The notes beneath the pieces were generated by a model. The model was not told the origin of the DNA, did no database searches, and saw nothing but the letters and a program-made list of their open reading frames with translations. A stretch of 14,684 nt of DNA from Minisyncoccota bacterium (GTDB lineage: Bacteria > Patescibacteriota > Minisyncoccia > Minisyncoccales > Minisyncoccaceae). The stretch lies in contig JAQVLF010000016.1 in assembly GCA_028704295.1 (NCBI GenBank), positions 1 to 14,684 on the forward strand, in the 5' to 3' direction. Shown piece by piece: positions 1-6,198 of the stretch. The position numbers were made by a program, and so were the translations under genes. How positions within the stretch are numbered: position 1 is the stretch's first letter; every line of letters begins with the position of its first letter.

Positions 1-584
1 TTGCTTTTTATTGTTAAAGGATGCTTTCCTATTTGTGCCTTAGCACTTATAGGGAGAACAACTATTTCTTCAATATCAGAATTAATTGGATAAAACTCAA
101 AATCGTTATTGTTAAACTCGGCTGTAATTTTCTCCCCCTCTCTTACATTGTTAATTTTGATTATTAATGTTTCGCCTTGAAACGGAGTTAAGTCAGATAT
201 TTGAATATCTTGAGGAAGTAAAGCTTCTTTTGAAAAAAATCCATTTAACTTAGCTCTTGTTGTCGCGCCGACAATTCCAGTTCCATTTTTAAATCCCCAG
301 GGTTTTAGGATGTCATCAAAATGTTTTTCTTGAAACTTAATGACAGCCTTTTTTGTTAAAGCTCCGAAGTAATTAGTTTCATTTTGAGGGGAACCTGCTC
401 CGCTTTCAGCTATTTGAGTTTCAGAATCTCGATTAAGCAAAACTTGTAAATATTTGACATCCTCTCCTTGATCTCCTTCTTCTAAATTTAAATTAAAGCA
501 AAAATCTGCAGGAATTTCTGAAGCAAAGACCATTCCTATATTTAAAAACAAAAAGGCGGCAAATATTCCTAAAATCTTTTTCAT
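1..584 (-). CDS. Secreted peptidoglycan-binding protein, 3' end outside window
   Basis: Open reading frame running off the left edge of the window; 194 residues are visible. Residues 1-21 form a signal peptide (MKKILGIFAAFLFLNIGMVFA). Residues about 30-112 resemble a PG_binding_1 domain: an N-terminal NLNLEEGDQGEDVKYLQVLLN stretch, then NYFGALTKKAVIKFQ, then GIVGATTRAKLN. Residues about 118-194 look like the start of an all-beta Ig-like domain. In CPR genomes this order often precedes an M23 metallopeptidase domain, which would lie beyond the window; that is inference only. The start is ATG at 584; an in-frame ATG at 593 is equally possible, and neither has a Shine-Dalgarno. It lies 22 bp downstream of the FG-GAP-like gene on the same strand and may share its transcript. 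Expected role: binding to, and perhaps cleaving, cell-wall peptidoglycan outside the membrane. Confidence 0.8.
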   Translation of the reverse strand, partial: MKKILGIFAAFLFLNIGMVFASEIPADFCFNLNLEEGDQGEDVKYLQVLLNRDSETQIAESGAGSPQNETNYFGALTKKAVIKFQEKHFDDILKPWGFKNGTGIVGATTRAKLNGFFSKEALLPQDIQISDLTPFQGETLIIKINNVREGEKITAEFNNNDFEFYPINSDIEEIVVLPISAKAQIGKHPLTIKS

Positions 585-606
585 TAAGTACATTTTAGCA
601 ATATAT

Positions 607-1212
607 CTAATATAAATCAATCAGATTTGAATAACTTCCTTCTTTGCTTCTCCATTCGTTTGAAAACCCCCACCCATTCCATCTCCAAACAGCAATGTAA
701 TTTCCATTGCATTGTCTATTCTTAGCATATTCTCCTTCAATTACAACCAATTCATTTTTTAAATCTTCATCAATATCTTTAATTATAAATTCACAATTCG
801 GCTTATCAAGATTTGAAGATCCCCAAATCAGCTTTAGATCCTTATTATAGACAAAAAAATGATTTTTAATGCTCATGTCATTTTCTTTTACCCAAAATGG
901 CTTTGATGAACCATAATTTCCTCTTTTCCATAAAGATAAATTTAAATTTAAAAAGCCATCATTTGTAGAGTCAGCAATAACAAAATCATCTATCCACCAT
1001 TCAGAAGGCGATTGCCAAATTACTTTTGAGTCTTCTACAACTGTTAATCTGCCATTATTTAAAGTGTAAATTTCTTTGATTGAATTATTATTTAAATCTA
1101 CTTCTTCTTGTTTAAAAACTTCCTCTCTTTTACTTGAGAAACTTAAACAAATGGCTCCTAAAAAAATAATAAAAATTAATAGCTTTATTCTGCTATAAAG
1201 GCATCTGTCCAT
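607..1212 (-). CDS. Membrane-anchored or secreted FG-GAP/VCBS-like protein, function unknown
   Basis: 201 residues. Residues 9-25 form a hydrophobic segment (signal peptide or N-terminal anchor). Two calcium-loop-like stretches are visible, ADSTNDGFLNLNLSLW (about 80-95) and DIDEDLKNELVVIEGEY (about 146-162), followed by a Trp-rich WRWNGWGF. These resemble single FG-GAP/VCBS propeller blades, in which D-x-D-x-D loops precede a hydrophobic strand. The protein is too short for a full propeller. The ATG at 1212 lies inside the 3' end of the DUF3160 gene, giving a 28-bp overlap; no other early start is available and there is no Shine-Dalgarno, so translation is probably coupled to the upstream gene. 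No enzyme motif is recognised. A role as a surface partner of the DUF3160 protein is suggested by the overlap only. Confidence 0.72.
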   Translation of the reverse strand: MDRCLYSRIKLLIFIIFLGAICLSFSSKREEVFKQEEVDLNNNSIKEIYTLNNGRLTVVEDSKVIWQSPSEWWIDDFVIADSTNDGFLNLNLSLWKRGNYGSSKPFWVKENDMSIKNHFFVYNKDLKLIWGSSNLDKPNCEFIIKDIDEDLKNELVVIEGEYAKNRQCNGNYIAVWRWNGWGFSNEWRSKEGSYSNLIDLY

Positions 1213-3410
1213 ATAGGCAATTCTATTGCATTACTCAAATTAAGCATGTCTCTCCATTTTTTATCAGTTAATCTGTCCTGCATTGGCCACTCAAATTCAT
1301 AATAGGAATAAACTCCACCTTTTGTAATTCGAAGCTTTCCGTCAATTGGGATAATAGCATAAATTGTAAATATTTTTCCTGTTCCTTCTTCCAAAACTAC
1401 ACCATTTGGATCAGTAGCAACATCAGCAACAATAGCAGCTGGATTTTGGTCTAAATAAGTTAATTTATTCATTGTTTGAAATGCAGGTTCATTTTTATTC
1501 ATCTCTATCCAAAAATGCTCTAATTGCCCGCCATAAGAACGAATAAGCTCGTATTCTTCACTCGTAATTTCTTCATTATTTAATTCTTTTTCTGAAATTA
1601 TTTTAAGAGACATTGCAAGCTCTTCCATTCTGCTAAGGTTCACATCCATACTGCTTTCCAATAATCCTCTTTCTTGAAGCCCTTCTCTTGTCATTTTAAG
1701 AAGAGAAGCAAGCCTAGCATAAACATATGCATTTGGCTCTACATAACCGCGATCATCTTTTTCTTCCTCTTCATACCCGCCGCCTCCAAGTTCAGCATAA
1801 ACTTGTTTTGCATAAAGAATCGTATCATGCTTTAATTCTGTCCAGCTTCCTAAAAATGTATTCAATTCTTTTCTTGCCCATGCAGAATTTTGCATAAATG
1901 AAGGATAGCCCTCTCCCTTTTCTGAAAGAAGCGGCCTTAACTGATATAGCCAGCCCCAATAAAGATTTTGCGTCCAAGTTTTGACATCTAAACTTGAAAT
2001 ATAGTTTTTCATTTTAGATAAATTCTCAGGATAACAAGCATAATCTGTTTCACCTAAATCATCTAAAATGTCTAGTGCTTCGTCTGAGCCTAATACTGCT
2101 CCGATATCTAAGCCTTTAGGTAAATTTCTTGCTCCTCCAAATAGAATACTTGCTTCTTTAGGATCGTAATCATTGCAGCTCTGACCCTTTTCTCCAACCT
2201 CTCTATAAACAAGACGTTGAAAAATGGAGGCATCCACAGTAAATCTTTGGCCCATGAAACGAAATCCCTTAATCGCTTCTTCTCTATTAGGCTCAAGTCC
2301 AGCTTCAAAAATCGGCATTGAATTTATTTGCGGAGGATCTAACTTTTTAGCTAAATCAAAAAAGGAAGCAAATTTTTCTTTATCTTGAATATTTTCTAAA
2401 GATGCTTCTCCATAGGCCTCTTTTAGGATTTTCTTGAAGTCATAATATGTAATATCATCGCTTTTGCCAACAAAGAAGTTTGTTGGCTCATAAATCTTAT
2501 CCCATGAAATTTGATTATTCCCCTTATCAAGTGCAAGAGTCATTAAAAGCGCTGATTTCACCATATCCTCATCTTTGACTTTAAAAGTAAGACGACCATA
2601 CCACATCATTGATTTAAAATATGCCTTTAATTCATCTGTTTTATCATAATGGCCTCTTGGAATATATTGTGAATAATCTTCCAATATTTCCATCATAGGA
2701 GAACTTGCTAGTCCTTCGTGCTTATCAATTAAAGATAATTCTTGCTCAACTTCTGTTTTGACAATCGAAGGAATCTCTATTGAATTGTCTAAGAGCTTGC
2801 TCGCAGTTGCAAAAAAGCCAACATTTCTTTTTGCAGCATTTCCCCATTCAGTCTCTTTTAATTTTGTGTATTGATCAAGAGCTTCTAAAAGCATACTTTT
2901 ATTGAGATTTCTTAATTCTGCTATAAGATGCTGTTCTTCTACTTGTCTTAACAAATAATCAAACATTAAATGGTAATTATGGAGCATCGAATCTGTGGTA
3001 ATAAAATTGGGAACAGAAAAATATCTGTTTGACTCATAAAGAGAAAAGAATTCATTTTGATGAGATGGGCTAACCACAAAGGCATTTTGCGCAAGCAAAT
3101 CTTTTTGTTTTTCTGAAAATTTAAAATCATTTACATTCGAAATATTACTCAAATCTTTTTTTACTATATACGCAGGAATACTAGGAGCCGCATTTACAGG
3201 AATTTCTTCGTATGTTGCAAATTTAGAGGCAAAAGTCATGGAAGGAGTATAAATCTCCTCCACTATTTTTTGCACATTTTCATTATCTGTTTTAAAAATT
3301 AAGAAAGCGCCATAAACAATTAAAGCAAGCGCTGCTAAAATAATTAGCTTATTTGAAATTTTTTTAGGAGGGTTTTTGTTGAAATCCTCAAAATTTAGTT
3401 GGTTTTCCAT
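1185..3410 (-). CDS. DUF3160 family membrane-anchored protein
   Basis: 741 residues. A short cytoplasmic N-terminus is followed by one transmembrane helix (about residues 21-40, NKLIILAALALIVYGAFLIF), so the large remainder is predicted to be outside the membrane. The body carries stretches that I associate with the DUF3160 family: VPNFITTDSMLHNYHLMFDY (about 133-152), SMMWYGRLTF, FMGQRFTVDASIFQRLVYRE, NLYWGWLYQLRPLL, FLGSWTELKHDTILYAKQVY and a C-terminal DMLNLSNAIELPIWTDAFI. The family is long, mostly helical and of unknown biochemical function; I see no catalytic signature. It lies 33 bp downstream of the superoxide dismutase gene and overlaps the next gene by 28 bp, suggesting one transcript. 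The ATG at 3410 has only a weak AAAAG-type upstream sequence. The ORF is full-length and uninterrupted. Confidence 0.88.
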   Translation of the reverse strand: MENQLNFEDFNKNPPKKISNKLIILAALALIVYGAFLIFKTDNENVQKIVEEIYTPSMTFASKFATYEEIPVNAAPSIPAYIVKKDLSNISNVNDFKFSEKQKDLLAQNAFVVSPSHQNEFFSLYESNRYFSVPNFITTDSMLHNYHLMFDYLLRQVEEQHLIAELRNLNKSMLLEALDQYTKLKETEWGNAAKRNVGFFATASKLLDNSIEIPSIVKTEVEQELSLIDKHEGLASSPMMEILEDYSQYIPRGHYDKTDELKAYFKSMMWYGRLTFKVKDEDMVKSALLMTLALDKGNNQISWDKIYEPTNFFVGKSDDITYYDFKKILKEAYGEASLENIQDKEKFASFFDLAKKLDPPQINSMPIFEAGLEPNREEAIKGFRFMGQRFTVDASIFQRLVYREVGEKGQSCNDYDPKEASILFGGARNLPKGLDIGAVLGSDEALDILDDLGETDYACYPENLSKMKNYISSLDVKTWTQNLYWGWLYQLRPLLSEKGEGYPSFMQNSAWARKELNTFLGSWTELKHDTILYAKQVYAELGGGGYEEEEKDDRGYVEPNAYVYARLASLLKMTREGLQERGLLESSMDVNLSRMEELAMSLKIISEKELNNEEITSEEYELIRSYGGQLEHFWIEMNKNEPAFQTMNKLTYLDQNPAAIVADVATDPNGVVLEEGTGKIFTIYAIIPIDGKLRITKGGVYSYYEFEWPMQDRLTDKKWRDMLNLSNAIELPIWTDAFIAE

Positions 3411-3443
3411 GGCTTTTAAATTAATAATCTTAATTATAATTTA

Positions 3444-4064
3444 TCATAGACTTCGAGCTTTTTCAAATCTTCTATTAACCTCTTCCCAATTAACAATATT
3501 CCAAAATGCTTCAATAAATTTAGCTTTTTCACTTTTATAATCGATATAGTAAGCATGTTCCCAGAAATCTAAAACCATTAAAATAGGGAAAGTCGGATAT
3601 ATATTTTTATTATGTATTTGAATGTGCGTTATGAGGAGTCTGTCCAATTCCTTATCATAACTTAACGCAGACCAACCAGAGCCTTCGATTGACATGGTTG
3701 ATTCAGTAAATTCTTTTTTAAATCTATTAAAGCTTTGAAATTCTTCATTAATTTTTTGCATAAGCATATTAGTCGGTTCTCCGCCTCCGCCATTATTAGC
3801 CGGTGCCATATTTTGCCAAAACAAAGAATGCAACGAATTTCCGCCCACGTTAAAAGATAGCTTTTTCAAAATAGCCCCCATGTCTAATTCTTCACCCCTT
3901 TTTCTTGCGTTTTCTAATTTTTCCAAAATTAAATTCGCGCCTTTTACATAAGACAAATGATGCTTGTCATGATGTATCCTTATTTGCTCTTCTGACATGT
4001 ATGGCGCGAGTGCCTTATAATCATATGGCAAGAGAGGCAATGTATATTTTTTATCTTGTTCCAT
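3444..4064 (-). CDS. Superoxide dismutase, Fe/Mn family
   Basis: 206 residues, normal for the family. It converts superoxide to oxygen and hydrogen peroxide in the cytoplasm (no signal peptide). Metal ligands by motif are H31 (HHDKHHLSYV), H79 (GGNSLHSLFW), D166 and H170 (LDFWEHAYY). The helical N-terminal half covers about 1-90 and the alpha/beta C-terminal half about 97-206. The second-sphere position that carries Gln in typical E. coli-type enzymes appears to be His151 (IQIHNKNIYP), with Gly75 opposite; this is the His-type active site known from some archaeal and other lineages, so metal preference cannot be read simply as Fe or Mn. The residue two before the Asp ligand is Val164. It is followed within 33 bp by the DUF3160 gene. 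A terminator hairpin lies 20 bp upstream of its ATG, so it depends on readthrough or on a promoter I cannot identify. Confidence 0.96.
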   Translation of the reverse strand: MEQDKKYTLPLLPYDYKALAPYMSEEQIRIHHDKHHLSYVKGANLILEKLENARKRGEELDMGAILKKLSFNVGGNSLHSLFWQNMAPANNGGGGEPTNMLMQKINEEFQSFNRFKKEFTESTMSIEGSGWSALSYDKELDRLLITHIQIHNKNIYPTFPILMVLDFWEHAYYIDYKSEKAKFIEAFWNIVNWEEVNRRFEKARSL

Positions 4065-4084
4065 ATTTAAAAAATATATAAAAA

Positions 4085-4113
4085 AGGGCTATATTGAAAA
4101 AATTTCAAGCCCT
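4085..4113 (-). terminator. Rho-independent terminator after the 62-aa membrane protein gene
   Basis: On the minus strand AGGGCT (4113-4108) pairs with AGCCCT (4090-4085); inside, TGAAA can also pair with TTTCA. A T-run follows directly (4085-4080), then more AT-rich sequence. The TGA stop of the upstream gene (4107-4105) is inside the hairpin. The superoxide dismutase gene starts 20 bp further on, so termination may be partial. Confidence 0.7.
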
Positions 4114-4293
4114 ATCTCTGCGAATCAATCGATATAGAAATCGAAATGGTAATGTTACAATATTTACAATCAACCTTAAAAATCTACAAACAATTACTAA
4201 TGTAATCGTAAAGAAAATTATCATTCCCACAATTACACCAAGCAACAAGTCGGGGTGTTCAGCTGCAATCGCTCCCAAGCCAATCAATGCCAA
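4105..4293 (-). CDS. Small membrane protein (62 aa), function unknown
   Basis: 62 residues. After a short N-terminus (MALIGLGAIAAEHPD) there is one long hydrophobic segment of about residues 16-38, possibly continuing as an amphipathic or second helix through 39-52, and then a basic tail (FRFLYRLIRRDRA), which suggests a cytoplasmic C-terminus. The start codon is TTG at 4293; it is supported by a GGAGG Shine-Dalgarno at 4305-4301, seven bases upstream, which is rare in this window. No family is recognised. It follows the 58-aa membrane protein gene by 94 bp with a terminator hairpin between them, and ends within its own terminator. The plus-strand ORF covering the same region is an antisense shadow. 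Confidence 0.68.
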   Translation of the reverse strand: MALIGLGAIAAEHPDLLLGVIVGMIIFFTITLVIVCRFLRLIVNIVTLPFRFLYRLIRRDRA

Positions 4294-4369
4294 TCTTTTT
4301 CCTCCGATTATCGCACTACAAAAGTGCCACTTATTACTACGTTAAAATTTAAATTTTATTTAAATTAAA

Positions 4370-4396
4370 AGGGCTCAATTAAAAAAGCTAAGCCCT
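4370..4396 (-). terminator. Rho-independent terminator after the 58-aa membrane protein gene
   Basis: On the minus strand AGGGCT (4396-4391) pairs with AGCCCT (4375-4370), followed by TTTTAATTTAAA. The TAG stop of the 58-aa gene (4390-4388) sits just inside the loop. Stem sequence and placement closely match the terminator at 4085-4113. Confidence 0.62.
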
Positions 4397-4564
4397 ATTT
4401 TTAAGTAAAATAGCAATTATGCTCAAAAGTATAACAATTAAAGCTGCGGCAAATACACCCAAAACAGTTGTAAAGATATTTACGAAAATTATGGAGGCAA
4501 TAATAAAAATTACAACGAATATTATAATGACAGTATAAGTAATAAAGCGCAATATAGAAACCAT
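4388..4564 (-). CDS. Small hydrophobic membrane protein (58 aa), function unknown
   Basis: 58 residues: MVSILRFITYTVIIIFVVIF at the start, and a C-terminus ending LLKNRA. Almost the whole protein is hydrophobic, with two predicted transmembrane helices at about residues 9-29 and 33-54 and a short turn (FVNIFTT) between them. The start is ATG at 4564, preceded by the strongest Shine-Dalgarno in the window (GGAGGAG at 4575-4569), which argues for genuine, efficient translation despite the small size. It begins 15 bp after the stop of the HEAT-repeat gene, so the two are very likely co-transcribed from the promoter at 5224-5252. A terminator overlaps its stop codon. No named family is recognised; it resembles short membrane proteins that often accompany stress or envelope genes, which says little about function. 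Confidence 0.78.
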   Translation of the reverse strand: MVSILRFITYTVIIIFVVIFIIASIIFVNIFTTVLGVFAAALIVILLSIIAILLKNRA

Positions 4565-4579
4565 GATCTCCTCCTTTGC

Positions 4580-5179
4580 TTAAATTAAACTAATTAATTC
4601 GCTCTCAATTAGAGGTGGGCTTGGAAAATAATCTACACCAAAAAATCTCCTTCTCGTGGTCATCATTTCTTCTTTGATTGTATTTTCAACTAATCGCCTT
4701 TTTTCAGGGTCTTCTATTAGATGTTTTAAGATAATTTTGAGAGTATCAAAAAGAATATATTTATTTTTTAAACATTTTCCTATTATCTCTTCTTTATTGT
4801 CTTTGTTAATATAGGGTTCTAAAATAGTAAGCACTGTGTGTGTTACATACGGAGACTCATCTACAAGAGCATCTTTTAACAAAAATAGTATATCGTCATC
4901 TTCTCTTATGTATTTACCTAGGATTTGAGCTGCAGATTCTCTTATTGTGCTCTGTTTATCCTTTAATCTTTTTATTATCTTTATCCTTACTGGATCAATA
5001 TCTGCAAACTGTCCAAGCCTATCCAATGCCTGCTGCCTTACTAGGCTGCACCGATCATCAAGATACGCAAGGTTTTCTTCTGTCGGTTCAACTGGCACGC
5101 TGTAATCTGCCAACGCCTTGAATGGTTCAAGGTACTTTCTACGATAGACTGCATTCCATTTGTTAATAAGATTCTTCAT
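4580..5179 (-). CDS. HEAT-repeat protein
   Basis: 199 residues, no signal peptide, probably cytoplasmic. Four helical HEAT-like repeats can be read at about residues 36-60 (LDDRCSLVRQQALDRLGQFA), 67-92 (LKDKQSTIRESAAQILGKYI), 98-124 (LVDESPYVTHTVLTILEPYI) and 132-156 (LKNKYILFDTLKIILKHLI), the first three with the typical D-x-x-x-x-V/I-R-x-x-A/T spacing. Such repeats form a curved solenoid that binds proteins; no catalytic residues are visible. The C-terminal 40 residues are charged and then Pro-rich. The start ATG at 5179 has AGGTG five bases upstream. A near-consensus promoter lies at 5224-5252. The two-helix 58-aa membrane protein gene follows 15 bp downstream, so the pair may act together, for example as a membrane docking module (inference). 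Confidence 0.85.
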   Translation of the reverse strand: MKNLINKWNAVYRRKYLEPFKALADYSVPVEPTEENLAYLDDRCSLVRQQALDRLGQFADIDPVRIKIIKRLKDKQSTIRESAAQILGKYIREDDDILFLLKDALVDESPYVTHTVLTILEPYINKDNKEEIIGKCLKNKYILFDTLKIILKHLIEDPEKRRLVENTIKEEMMTTRRRFFGVDYFPSPPLIESELISLI

Positions 5180-5223
5180 GTTGTCACCTGTAAAAGAACT
5201 TCTAAATAAGTGTGTATATTATA

Positions 5224-5252
5224 ATTATAATACTATTTTTACTAATTTTCAA
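5224..5252 (-). promoter_or_regulatory. Sigma-70-type promoter of the HEAT-repeat gene
   Basis: On the minus strand: -35 TTGAAA (5252-5247), a 17-bp AT-rich spacer, -10 TATAAT (5229-5224). The predicted transcript start is near 5217, leaving a leader of about 38 bases that includes the AGGTG ribosome binding site. Both elements and the spacing are close to ideal. Confidence 0.72.
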
Positions 5253-5334
5253 TTTTTTGAGGGATGGTATTATATAAATAAGATAATATTGGTCAGAAAT
5301 GTTCTAAAAATAATAGTTAATTCTGGCTTAAAAA

Positions 5335-5340
5335 TATAAT
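5335..5340 (+). promoter_or_regulatory. -10 element of the zinc-ribbon gene, possibly leaderless
   Basis: TATAAT lies eight bases before the ATG at 5349, which would place transcription initiation at or a few bases before the start codon. There is no Shine-Dalgarno. No good -35 hexamer is found at 16-18 bp; the upstream region is merely AT-rich. This is a candidate for a leaderless or near-leaderless mRNA. Confidence 0.42.
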
Positions 5341-5348
5341 AAAAGCAT

Positions 5349-5891
5349 ATGAAACACAATTTCTCAAAAATTTTTAAATCCACCATTAAAAATCTTTTTC
5401 CAAAAAGTATGCCTGCATCCTTCCCAAAATCAAAAAAAGAAGAAAGCGAATTTGGAAAAAGCAAAAAAGGTATTGTTGCCTGTACAAAATGCAATTCAAT
5501 ATCATGGAAAGGATCTTGGTGGCATGAATCAGACATAAAGCCAAAGATAAAAAAAGATAAACATAAAGAGTTCGGACTATGTCCAGCTTGCAAAATGATT
5601 GAAAACAATGAATATGAAGGAGAAATAGTGATCGAAAATGTTTATCCAAACATTAGAACAGATTTAATTAACAGCATTAAAAATGAAGGGGAAGATGGTT
5701 TCAAAAAAGATCCAGAGGACAGAGTCATTTCTATTGAAAAAGATGATCACAATAGTAAAATCAATGTATTTACTACTGAAAATCAATTAGCGTTAAAAAT
5801 CGGCAGAAAAATAAAAAAATCTTTTAATGGAACAATGAAAGTTATTTATTCAAAAAAAGAGTCTGTTGCGCGAATACATATTACTCTTTAA
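5349..5891 (+). CDS. NMD3-like zinc-ribbon protein
   Basis: 180 residues, no signal peptide. A Lys-rich N-terminus (1-42) is followed by a zinc ribbon made of C45-x2-C48 (CTKC) and C78-x2-C81 (CPAC). The C-terminal part (about 88-180) is alpha/beta: IENVYPNIRTDLINSIKNE, then DPEDRVISIEKDD, then a segment FTTENQLALKIGRKIKKSF and a final strand pair. This order of a double CxxC ribbon followed by a D-P-x-D-R-V/I region resembles short bacterial proteins annotated as NMD3-like or BCAM0308 family. In eukaryotes and archaea NMD3 acts in large-subunit ribosome export or quality control; for the bacterial proteins no function is established as far as I know. It is the only plus-strand protein gene of the window, sits divergently to the HEAT gene and has its own strong terminator. 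Confidence 0.82.
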   Translation: MKHNFSKIFKSTIKNLFPKSMPASFPKSKKEESEFGKSKKGIVACTKCNSISWKGSWWHESDIKPKIKKDKHKEFGLCPACKMIENNEYEGEIVIENVYPNIRTDLINSIKNEGEDGFKKDPEDRVISIEKDDHNSKINVFTTENQLALKIGRKIKKSFNGTMKVIYSKKESVARIHITL

Positions 5892-5894
5892 ATT

Positions 5895-5928
5895 AAAGCC
5901 ACCCTAATATTGGGTGGCTTTGTTTTTT
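5895..5928 (+). terminator. Strong rho-independent terminator of the zinc-ribbon gene
   Basis: A perfect 10-bp stem AAAGCCACCC (5895-5904) / GGGTGGCTTT (5912-5921) with a 7-base loop and a T-run at 5923-5928, starting three bases after the TAA stop. The AAA on the left arm gives limited bidirectional function for the convergent minus-strand zinc-ribbon gene that ends at 5938. Confidence 0.92.
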
Positions 5929-5937
5929 AAAAGAAAA

Positions 5938-6111
5938 TTAATATCTTCTTTGATTGCGTTGTTGTATTTTCTTTCTGTGACAATCACGACACAAAAGAGG
6001 TCTATCTCCGCTTGGTTCAAATGGAAGCTCTTTGATTTCAGCTCCACATTCTGAACAAGTCCAATTTCCCTGATACATCTTTCGCTCTCCAAAATTGCTT
6101 TGATCGTTCAT
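5938..6111 (-). CDS. Small CxxC-CxxC zinc-ribbon protein (57 or 46 aa)
   Basis: 57 residues from ATG at 6111. The core is C19-S-E-C22, then GAEIKELPFEPSGDRPLL, then C41-R-D-C44, with a basic tail HRKKIQQRNQRRY. This closely matches the family named for a CxxC-x17-CxxC motif (here the spacing is 18), which is frequent in CPR bacteria and archaea; the invariant LPFEP and RP preceding the second CxxC are present. A likely single zinc ribbon with a nucleic-acid-binding basic tail; function is not known. Start choice: ATG at 6078 gives MYQGNWTCSEC, a common beginning in this family, and has GGAGAG at 6090-6085 with a 6-base spacing, so a 46-residue form is at least as likely as the 57-residue one, whose ATG has no Shine-Dalgarno. 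Preceded by a fully consensus promoter. A longer ORF in another frame over this region is a shadow. Confidence 0.85.
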   Translation of the reverse strand: MNDQSNFGERKMYQGNWTCSECGAEIKELPFEPSGDRPLLCRDCHRKKIQQRNQRRY

Positions 6112-6121
6112 TTTTTGGCTA

Positions 6122-6140
6122 TCTGTTTTTTAAAAACAGA
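6122..6140. repeat. 19-bp perfect palindrome in the zinc-ribbon leader
   Basis: TCTGTTTTT-T-AAAAACAGA: nine-base arms around one central base. It lies 11 bp upstream of the ATG at 6111 and about 16-34 bases after the predicted transcript start. It could be an operator or an RNA hairpin in the 5' leader. Confidence 0.5.
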
Positions 6141-6162
6141 CTATTAAATTAATTATGCTATA

Positions 6163-6191
6163 ATTATAACAGCAAATTTAATTGCTGTCAA
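6163..6191 (-). promoter_or_regulatory. Fully consensus sigma-70 promoter of the small zinc-ribbon gene, with internal dyad
   Basis: On the minus strand: -35 TTGACA (6191-6186), exactly 17 bp, -10 TATAAT (6168-6163). All twelve hexamer positions match consensus. The spacer holds an inverted repeat, ACAGCAA (6188-6182) / TTGCTGT (6175-6169), that overlaps the last three bases of the -35 and stops next to the -10; such a dyad is well placed for a repressor. The -35 begins only seven bases after the stop codon of the HtrA-like gene. The dyad could alternatively be a weak terminator for that gene, but it lacks a T-run. Confidence 0.82.
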
Positions 6192-6198
6192 TGATTTT

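Noticed and set aside
2108..2308. 66-residue minus-strand ORF
   Set aside because: It lies wholly inside the DUF3160 gene in another frame and shows no family pattern.
5270..5649. Two minus-strand ORFs of 112 and 87 residues
   Set aside because: They are antisense to the convincing plus-strand zinc-ribbon gene, are rich in Phe/Leu/Ile as expected from the complement of Lys-rich coding sequence, and have no promoter.
5904..6092. 62-residue minus-strand ORF with an internal Cys
   Set aside because: It is out of frame with the overlapping 5938-6111 ORF, which has the recognisable CxxC-CxxC zinc-ribbon pattern, a promoter and a ribosome binding site.
6122..6140. LexA-type SOS box
   Set aside because: CTGT and ACAG ends are present, but they are separated by nine bases rather than the eight of the enterobacterial box, and the gene is not a recognised SOS gene.
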